Positions 58,613 through 64,000 of a DNA stretch of 64,000 bases are shown here, piece after piece. The notes beneath the pieces were generated by a model. That model was not told the origin of the DNA. It ran no database searches and saw nothing but the letters and a program-made list of their open reading frames with translations. Location: the NCBI GenBank assembly GCA_965198285.1, contig OZ240251.1, forward strand, positions 1,426,001 to 1,490,000. Direction: 5' to 3'. The position numbers and the translations under genes were made by a program. This stretch comes from UBA11872 sp965198285 (GTDB lineage Bacteria > Chloroflexota > UBA11872). Positions within the stretch are counted from its first letter, which is position 1. Each line of letters opens with the position of its first letter.

Positions 58613-58919
58613 GTGACCCCGAAACTCATCGGAATCCTCGCCGTGGGCGCCACCTTGATCGTCGGCGGCGCCACACTGATCGGGCTGCTGTTGGCGCTGC
58701 GCGAGGAAGTACGGGCTGACCGGCAGAGCCTCCGAGAATAATTCCAGGCTGACCCTCAGAACTCTCGCGAGGAAGTCCGCGCTGATCTGGTAGTAGTCCG
58801 CAGCGACTTGGCGAACCTACGCACGGACGTCCAGGCGCTCACCGAGCGCATGTCCCGCGTCGAGGGCGTCATCGAAGGCCTCTTCTCCGGCCGCGATCGC
58901 CGCAACGACACCGCCTGAC
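58613..58919 (+). pseudogene. Coiled-coil membrane protein family, copy 1 (in-frame stop)
   Basis: From GTG 58613: TPKLIGILAVGATLIVGGAT (extended membrane segment), then LREEVRADRQSLRE before TAA at 58739-58741. The frame then continues unbroken as REEVRADLVVVRSDLANLRT, DVQALTERMSRVEGVIEGLF and the family ending GRDRRNDTA. Only this stop prevents a full-length product. Its 5' leader resembles those of the other copies. Confidence 0.75.
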
Positions 58920-59058
58920 CGAATCGAGCGTCAGGCGCGAGCGTGGGTGCTGACGCCACCGACGACCAGCCATGCCAGGGCAACCCCAGTTCCACGGCCC
59001 GTGCTACGGTGTCACCTACAGGGTGGACTCGGCACGCTTGCGCACCCAGGAGCCGCCC

Positions 59059-59421
59059 GTGACCCCCGAACTCATCGGAATCCTCGCCGTCGGCGCGACG
59101 GTAATCGGCCTCATGCTCACCTTCAGGCGTGAAGCGCGCGCCGACAATCAGGCTTTGCGCAGCGAATTCCGCGCCGACAACCAGCGCCTGCGTGCGGAGA
59201 CTCGCGCCGACATGGAATCCTTCCAAACCGAGATTCGCACCGATATGGACTCTTTCCGAGCGGAAGTTCGCACCGACATCCAGAACTTCCGAACGGAAGT
59301 CCGCGCTGACTTCGCGGACCTGCGGAAGGACGTCCAGGCGCTCACCGAGCGCACGTCCCGCGTCGAAGGGGTCATCGAAGGCCTCTTCGCCGGTCGCGAA
59401 CGCCGCAACGACGCCGCCTGA
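59059..59421 (+). CDS. Coiled-coil membrane protein family, copy 2
   Basis: 120 residues from GTG 59059. TPELIGILAVGATVIGLMLT is the membrane helix, followed by basic RREARAD and a coiled coil of 11-residue units (RADNQALRSEF, RADNQRLRAET, RADMESFQTEI, RTDMDSFRAEV, RTDIQNFRTEV, RADFADLRKDV), then QALTERTSRVEGVIEGLFAG. Earlier codons in the frame (from 58972) are leader. Function unknown. A single helix plus coiled coil would give a membrane-tethered rod on the cytoplasmic or outer face. Confidence 0.8.
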   Translation: MTPELIGILAVGATVIGLMLTFRREARADNQALRSEFRADNQRLRAETRADMESFQTEIRTDMDSFRAEVRTDIQNFRTEVRADFADLRKDVQALTERTSRVEGVIEGLFAGRERRNDAA

Positions 59422-59561
59422 CCAACCCGACGTCAACGACACAAGACGTAGCTGAGTCGAGCGCCCCCAGCCGGGCCGGCGGAGTGATCGGGTCGGCCGC
59501 CAGTGCTAATGTTTAGGTCACACGGGCGGCGACGACGTAAACCACACTCAGGGAGCCGTCC

Positions 59562-59933
59562 ATGACCCCCGAACTCATCGCCATCCTCGCCTTGGGCCTG
59601 ACCCTGATCGGTCTGCTGCTCACGCTCCGGCGCGACGCCCGCGCCGACAACCAGACCCTCCGCGCCGAGTTTCGCGCCGACAACCAGGCCCTCCGCGCCG
59701 AACTCAGTGCTGAAATCCAAAACCTGCGGGCGGAGTCCCGCGCCGAAAACCACGCTCTTCGCGCCGAAATCCAGGCCGGCGACCAGCGCCTGCGCGAGGA
59801 CGTCCATGCCGAGATGTCAAACCTGCGCACCGACGTCCAGGCCCTCGCCGAGCGCACGGCCCGCCTTGAAGGCGCCATCCAGGCGCTGGTGACCGTTCGA
59901 GATGACCGCGACCGCCACGACGACGCCGCCTGA
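59562..59933 (+). CDS. Coiled-coil membrane protein family, copy 3
   Basis: 123 residues from ATG 59562 with GGGAG upstream. TPELIAILALGLTLIGLLLT then RRDARAD and 11-residue units RADNQTLRAEF, RADNQALRAEL, SAEIQNLRAES, RAENHALRAEI, QAGDQRLREDV, HAEMSNLRTDV, and QALAERTARLEGAIQALV with the RDDRDRHDDAA ending. The repeats keep Leu at the same position in each unit. Independent promoter region upstream, related to the other copies (TGCTAATGT). Confidence 0.82.
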   Translation: MTPELIAILALGLTLIGLLLTLRRDARADNQTLRAEFRADNQALRAELSAEIQNLRAESRAENHALRAEIQAGDQRLREDVHAEMSNLRTDVQALAERTARLEGAIQALVTVRDDRDRHDDAA

Positions 59934-60085
59934 CCACCGCGCTACCCGCGGCAACCAAGAATCCCAAGCCTGCTGACGCCCCGCCGCTAGTCCCACATCC
60001 ACAAGCCCAGCACGCCCAGCACGCGTGCTAGAGTCGCCGACGGGCGGCCGTTACCTTTCGAACCTCCTCCCCCCGGAGCTGCCCA

Positions 60086-60412
60086 GTGACCCCCGAACTC
60101 ATCGCCATCCTCGCCTTGGGTGTACCCCTGATTGGCCTGCTGCTCACCTTCCGGCGTGATGCCCGCGCTGACAGCCAAGCCCTACGCGCCGACATCCATG
60201 CCCTCCGCGCCGAATCCCGCGCCGACAACCAAGCCCTTCGCGCCGAGGTCCAAGCCGGCGATCAGCGCCTGCGCGAAGACTTCCACGCCGAGATTTCGCA
60301 TCTGCGCACCGACGTCCAGGCCCTCGCCGAGCGCACGGCCCGCCTCGAAGGCGTCATCGAGGGCCTCGTCGCCACCCGCCACGACCGCGACCGCCACGAC
60401 GACGCCGCCTGA
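60086..60412 (+). CDS. Coiled-coil membrane protein family, copy 4 (shortest)
   Basis: 108 residues from GTG 60086 with GGAG upstream. TPELIAILALGVPLIGLLLT, RRDARADSQALRADI, then four more units (HALRAES, RADNQALRAEV, QAGDQRLREDF, HAEISHLRTDV) and QALAERTARLEGVIEGLVAT. It has at least one 11-residue unit fewer than copies 3 and 5, so repeat number varies between copies. Confidence 0.82.
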   Translation: MTPELIAILALGVPLIGLLLTFRRDARADSQALRADIHALRAESRADNQALRAEVQAGDQRLREDFHAEISHLRTDVQALAERTARLEGVIEGLVATRHDRDRHDDAA

Positions 60413-60553
60413 CCACCGCGCTACCCGCGGCAACCAAGAATCCCCAGCCCGCTGACGCCCCGCCGTTAGTCCCACATCCCCAAGCCCAGCACGCGTGCTA
60501 GAGTCGCCGACGGGCGGCCGTGACCTTGCAGACTCTCCCTTCGCAGTCGCCCC

Positions 60554-60925
60554 ATGACCCCCGAACTCATCGCCATCCTCGCCGTGGGCCTGACCCTGAT
60601 CGGCCTGCTGCTCACGTTCCGGCGTGACGCCCGTGCCGACAACCAAGCCCTCCGCGCCGAATTTCGTACCGAAATCCGAAACCTGCGGACGGACTCCCGC
60701 GCCGAAAATCACGCCCTTCGCTCTGAGGTCCGCGCCGAAATCCAGAACCTCCGAGAAGAGGTTCACGCCGGCGATCAGCGCCTGCGCGAGGACGTCCATA
60801 CCGAGATGTCGAACCTGCGCACGGATGTCCAGGCGCTCACCGAGCGCACGGCCCGCCTCGAAGGCGTCATCGAGGGCCTCGTCGCCACCCACCGCGACCG
60901 CGACCGCCACGACGACGCCGCCTAA
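60554..60925 (+). CDS. Coiled-coil membrane protein family, copy 5
   Basis: 123 residues from ATG 60554. TPELIAILAVGLTLIGLLLT, RRDARADNQALRAEF, RTEIRNLRTDS, RAENHALRSEV, RAEIQNLREEV, HAGDQRLREDV, HTEMSNLRTDV, then QALTERTARLEGVIEGLVAT. No good ribosome binding site upstream. The leader (GCTAGAGTCGCCGACGGGCG) matches that of copy 4. It is the last copy before the mod operon. Confidence 0.82.
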   Translation: MTPELIAILAVGLTLIGLLLTFRRDARADNQALRAEFRTEIRNLRTDSRAENHALRSEVRAEIQNLREEVHAGDQRLREDVHTEMSNLRTDVQALTERTARLEGVIEGLVATHRDRDRHDDAA

Positions 60926-61065
60926 CCGACCCGCCTCGCCCGCCAGGCGGCCGATACACGCCGCAAGCCCGCTAGCGCGATCTCAACTAGCCAGACAGCC
61001 GGTGCCGTCGCCCACCCCCTCGCCGACCACTAGCCCCTAACCACCGGCCACTGCCAGGAAGATTG

Positions 61066-61095
61066 CCTGTCGTTTACATCTAGTGTACAATACAC
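61066..61095 (+). promoter_or_regulatory. Promoter with palindromic operator before mod genes
   Basis: A possible -35 (TTGCCT, 61066-61071) and -10 (TACAAT, 61086-61091) lie about 14 bp apart, shorter than usual. The -10 is inside the perfect palindrome GTGTA-CAA-TACAC (61083-61095). An ATG follows at 61099. The stretch 60926-61458 otherwise shows no convincing gene; the ATG 61099 frame runs into modA but its first 120 codons do not look coding. Confidence 0.5.
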
Positions 61096-61449
61096 CTGAT
61101 GTCTTCGCAACCTCAACTGGGAATGTCCCTTTCCGCTGCCATCCGGTACATCGTCTGCGGGTTCATCCTGAACCTGCTGCCGAAACGTCCGGCGTCCGTC
61201 CTGCGCGCCGCCGCCTGGACGCTGGCCGGCACTCCTGGGGGAAAGCCTTCGCTTCCAAGACCCCTTACTAGGCCTTCCCCACGCGTTCCCAGCCCCATGG
61301 CCCTCCCCGCCCTCGACGCTCAGCGGCTATTCCCCAACACGACCCCACCAGCCGTCCGTACCACGGCTGCGCCACCCACCTCCCGCCAACCCAACCGCCC
61401 GCTGCCCCACCACGCCGACTCGCTCCGCCAAAGCGCCCCGCCGCACCTC

Positions 61450-61473
61450 AAGAGTTTTTTGGAAAAAACTCTT
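61450..61473. repeat. Perfect A/T palindrome over the modA start
   Basis: AAGAGTTTTTT, two bases (GG), then AAAAAACTCTT, arms 11 bp. The TTG chosen for modA (61459) is inside it, so folding in mRNA would hide the start. It resembles a bidirectional terminator. Confidence 0.55.
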
Positions 61474-62253
61474 ACGCGCGCAACCCACCCCGCCCAGGCC
61501 CTCCTGGCATCCCTTCTCCTCACCGCCTGCAACCCCACCCCCACCCAGGACCTCCACGTCTTCGCTGCCGCCTCCCTCCGCGAAGCCCTCACCGAAGCCG
61601 CCGACGCCTTCCAGTCCGACAACCCAAGAGTCCAGGTCGTCACCAACTTCGCCGGCTCCCAGGTCCTCCGCCTCCAGATCGAATCCGGCGCCCGCGCCGA
61701 CCTCGTCATCTCCGCCAACCCCGACCACCTCGACGCCCTCCAGCGCGCCGGCCTCCTCCAAGCAGACCCGACCGTCGTCGCTACCAACGCCCTCGTGCTG
61801 GCCGTACCCGTCGGCAACCCCGCCGGCGTAGCCGGCATCCAAGATCTGGCACAACCCGGTCGTCGCGTCGTCATGGCCGCCGAGTCCGTCCCCGCCGGCG
61901 CCTACGCCCGCCAGATGCTTGACCTCCACGCCGCGGCCACCGGCCAAGCCGGTTTCCACGACGCCGTCCTCCAACACGTCATCTCCTTCGAAACCAACGT
62001 CCGTCAGGTAGCCGCCAAGCTCGAGCTCGGCGAAGCCGACGCCGGCTTCGTCTACCGCACCGACGTCCTCGCCTCCGGCGGCCGCCTGCAAGTCATCGAA
62101 ACCCCGCCCCAGATCCAGGTAACCGCCAGCTACCCCGCCGCCGTCCTCCGCGACGCTTCCAATCCCGAGTTGGCCCAGCGCTTCCTCGCCTACCTCCACT
62201 CCCCCAAAGCCCAGGCCATCCTCACCCGCCGCGGCTTCGCCCCCGCCGCCTGA
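61459..62253 (+). CDS. modA: Molybdate ABC transporter substrate-binding lipoprotein
   Basis: 264 residues if TTG 61459 is the start: EKTLTRATHPAQALLASLLL then TAC (lipobox cysteine). The mature part has LHVFAAASLREALTEAADAF, VTNFAGSQVLRLQIESGARA, DLVISANPDHLDAL, and MAAESVPAGAYARQML, the ModA pattern for binding molybdate or tungstate. The preceding frame extends to 61099; ATG 61297 is another possible start, but only the TTG yields a normal lipoprotein signal. It carries ligand to the ModB-ModC pump. Confidence 0.88.
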   Translation: MEKTLTRATHPAQALLASLLLTACNPTPTQDLHVFAAASLREALTEAADAFQSDNPRVQVVTNFAGSQVLRLQIESGARADLVISANPDHLDALQRAGLLQADPTVVATNALVLAVPVGNPAGVAGIQDLAQPGRRVVMAAESVPAGAYARQMLDLHAAATGQAGFHDAVLQHVISFETNVRQVAAKLELGEADAGFVYRTDVLASGGRLQVIETPPQIQVTASYPAAVLRDASNPELAQRFLAYLHSPKAQAILTRRGFAPAA

Positions 62254-62371
62254 ACCAAATGCCTGCCACCCACCCGTCCCATCCACTACCCAGCCTCCCC
62301 CTGCTCACTCATCCCCCGCAGGCGGCCGCCCCGCGAAATCCGCGTCAGCGCCAGCCGAAAAAATCGCCCAA

Positions 62372-62424
62372 AACGGTCACGCGCCAGCCCGGCCCCTCTG
62401 GGGCCGGGCTGGCGCGTGACCGTT
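62372..62424. promoter_or_regulatory. 25-bp perfect hairpin between modA and modB
   Basis: Left arm AACGGTCACGCGCCAGCCCG plus GCCCC, loop TCT, right arm the exact complement. Very stable and GC-rich with no T-run. It lies 118 bp after the modA stop and 114 bp before modB, so it may reduce read-through, protect modA mRNA, or be an inserted palindromic repeat. Confidence 0.75.
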
Positions 62425-62538
62425 CCCCCCTTAACCCCCAACCGCAAACGTCCAACGCAGCGACGAAAACCTGCGCGGCAACCACTCCGAACCCAGCCGG
62501 TGCGATGATTCACGTCGCCGCTCTGAGAGGACCCTGAC

Positions 62539-63363
62539 CTGACGCCGCCGCCCCGCTCAGCCCCGCGCTCCCCACTTTCCTGGGACCAACTCCTCATCTG
62601 GCTCCTGGCCGCCCTCGCTCTCGCTCTGGTGCTGGCGCCGGTGGCTGCCCTCATTGCCCGCGGCATCACCCAGGCCGACATCGGCGCGGCCCTCACCAGC
62701 CCCTTCGTCCGCGGCGCTGTCCAACTCTCGCTCATCACCTCAGCAGTCGCCGTCGTGGCCATCATTGCCCTCGGAACTCCCACCGCCTACCTGCTGGCCC
62801 GCCGACGCTTCCCCGGCCGCGCGTTGGTCGACGCCATCATCGACCTGCCCATCGTCCTGCCCCCAGTCGTCGGCGGCCTCGCCTTGCTTCTGCTTCTGGG
62901 TCGCCAGGGACCCGTCGGCGGTCCCTTGTCCGGTGCCGGAATCGACGTCGCCTTTACCACGGCCGCCGTCGTCCTGGCCCAGATGTTTGTCGCCGCCCCC
63001 TTCTACATCCGCGCCGCCCGCGCCGGCTTCGAAAGCGTCGACCAGCGCCTCGAAGCCGTCTCCTCCACCCTCGGCGCCCGTCCCTGGCGCACCTTCCGCC
63101 GCATCACCGTGCCTCTGGCCCTACCCTCGCTGGCCGGCGGCGCCGTCATGGCCTGGGCCCGAGCCCTCGGCGAGTTCGGCGCCACCATCATGTTCGCCGG
63201 CAACGTCGCCGGCCGAACCCAGACCATGCCCCTCGCGATCCTCGAAGCCATGGAAGCTGACGCCAACGCGGCCATCGCCATCGCCGTCGTCCTGGCCGCC
63301 ATCGCGCTCGCCGTCCTGATCGCCTTCCGCGGACTGGCCCGCGCCGGAAGCCGTGCCCTGTGA
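62539..63363 (+). CDS. modB: Molybdate ABC transporter permease
   Basis: 274 residues with about five membrane helices. The permease loop is present as ASRALGEFGATIM-like WARALGEFGATIMFAGNVAG, and ALGTPTAYLLARRRFPGRAL, LPIVLPPVVGGLALLLLLG are typical of ModB. The start appears to be CTG 62539, with GAGAGGA 8 bp upstream. The next usable start, GTG 62629, would cut the first membrane helix. The stop overlaps the modC GTG by 4 bp. Confidence 0.9.
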   Translation: MTPPPRSAPRSPLSWDQLLIWLLAALALALVLAPVAALIARGITQADIGAALTSPFVRGAVQLSLITSAVAVVAIIALGTPTAYLLARRRFPGRALVDAIIDLPIVLPPVVGGLALLLLLGRQGPVGGPLSGAGIDVAFTTAAVVLAQMFVAAPFYIRAARAGFESVDQRLEAVSSTLGARPWRTFRRITVPLALPSLAGGAVMAWARALGEFGATIMFAGNVAGRTQTMPLAILEAMEADANAAIAIAVVLAAIALAVLIAFRGLARAGSRAL

Positions 63364-64000
63364 TCCATATCGACATCGCGCACACCGTCGGCGACTTCCG
63401 ACTTGCCCCCACGCTCCAGGCCGGACCCGGAATCACCGTCCTCTTCGGCCAGTCCGGCGCCGGCAAGACCCTCACCCTCGAAGCCATTGCTGGGCTCCTC
63501 ACGCCCGACGCCGGCCGCATCGCTATCCACGACCGCCCGGTCTTCGACGCCGCGGCCGGCCTCAACGTCCCGCCCTACGACCGCCACCTCGGCTACGTCG
63601 TCCAGAGCTACGCACTCTTCCCCCACCTCACCGTGGCCCAGAACGTCACCTACGGAGTCTTCGATCTGCCCCGCGCCGAGCGCGATCGCCGGGTCGACGG
63701 CCTGCTCCGCACCCTCGGCATTCAGGACCTGGCCGACCGCCGCCCGTCCCAGATCTCCGGCGGCCAGGCCCAGCGCACCGCGCTGGCCCGCGCCCTGGTC
63801 CGCAGGCCCCAGGCGCTCCTGCTGGACGAACCGTTTGCCGCGCTCGACGAAGGCGTGGCCCTCACGCTCCGCCGCGAACTCCGCCGCCTCGTCCGCGACC
63901 TGGATCTGCCCGTCCTTATGGTCACCCACGACCTCACCGAAGCCAGCCACATCGGCGACCGCATAGCCGTCATTGACGCCGGCCAGGTCTTGCAGGTCGA
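63360..64000 (+). CDS. modC: Molybdate ABC transporter ATPase (3' end outside window)
   Basis: From GTG 63360, coupled to modB by a GTGA overlap, and open to the window edge (213 codons). Walker A FGQSGAGKT, Q-loop VVQSYALFPHLTVAQNV, signature SQISGGQAQRTALARAL, Walker B LLLDEPFAALDE and the switch histidine in VTHD are all present. The C-terminal regulatory domain, if present, lies beyond the window. It powers molybdate uptake with ModA and ModB. Confidence 0.94.
   Translation, partial: MIHIDIAHTVGDFRLAPTLQAGPGITVLFGQSGAGKTLTLEAIAGLLTPDAGRIAIHDRPVFDAAAGLNVPPYDRHLGYVVQSYALFPHLTVAQNVTYGVFDLPRAERDRRVDGLLRTLGIQDLADRRPSQISGGQAQRTALARALVRRPQALLLDEPFAALDEGVALTLRRELRRLVRDLDLPVLMVTHDLTEASHIGDRIAVIDAGQVLQV

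Noticed and set aside
7098..58741. Stop-codon reassignment, suggested by in-frame stops in otherwise readable genes (7098, 37760, 58739)
   Set aside because: The stops are of two kinds (TAG and TAA), and both are used as normal terminators elsewhere in the window. Two of the three genes show other damage, so decay is a simpler explanation.
62259..62537. 92-residue frame between modA and modB
   Set aside because: It crosses the 25-bp hairpin, has Pro/Thr/Arg-rich composition and no family. Treated as non-coding.

Overview
The window is GC-rich bacterial chromosome (only the central accessory genes are visibly poorer in GC) with strong C/G third-position use, many GTG and some TTG/CTG starts, and many type II toxin-antitoxin genes. 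The repertoire (PPK2, a soluble transhydrogenase without redox cysteines, a large transketolase-like enzyme, DUF6226, many dispersed hairpin repeats) suggests an uncultured Chloroflexota-like free-living or host-associated bacterium. That placement is an inference; no rRNA is present to confirm it.

Left arm (1-17.7 kb) is ordinary metabolism: end of an acyl-CoA ligase, PanE-like reductase, SRPBCC protein, amidohydrolases, VOC protein, PPK2, a methyltransferase, a hydroxyacid dehydrogenase, a GH32 glycosidase, an SMP-30 protein and a VapBC-type pair. It also holds decayed genes: a frameshifted ERG4/ERG24-like membrane enzyme, a 5'-truncated quinoprotein and an antitoxin remnant.

Centre (17.8-41.4 kb) looks like a mosaic island built on repeated use of a tRNA-Ala(CGC) gene. 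Seven full or partial copies of the tRNA lie here, all on the minus strand. Between them are a duplicated GNAT gene, two HEPN-type proteins (one ApeA-like with a small partner), purC with a HAD phosphatase, an IS630 element, an IS3 remnant, recombinase, response-regulator and replication-relaxation remnants, HigBA, two complete HicAB pairs and two orphan HicBs, a phosphonate-type gene set, and two paralogous secreted proteins that join leucine-rich repeats to an unassigned HExxH domain.

Right arm (41.5-64 kb) returns to housekeeping genes: rpmA-rplU, a transketolase-like enzyme, two Nudix hydrolases, trpS, the transhydrogenase, aconitase, and modABC running off the end. Inserted among them are a RelE/HTH pair, a tandemly duplicated A-B-A' gene cassette of unknown function (52.5-54.8 kb), a DUF433/DUF5615 pair, a secreted trypsin-like protease, and five tandem copies of a small membrane-anchored coiled-coil gene with 11-residue periodicity (58.6-60.9 kb).

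The best candidates for something undescribed are the A-B-A' cassette, the coiled-coil array, the LRR-HExxH protein pair, and the tRNA-Ala hot spot that appears to have assembled the island. All functional statements come from reading motifs in the sequence; no database search was possible.
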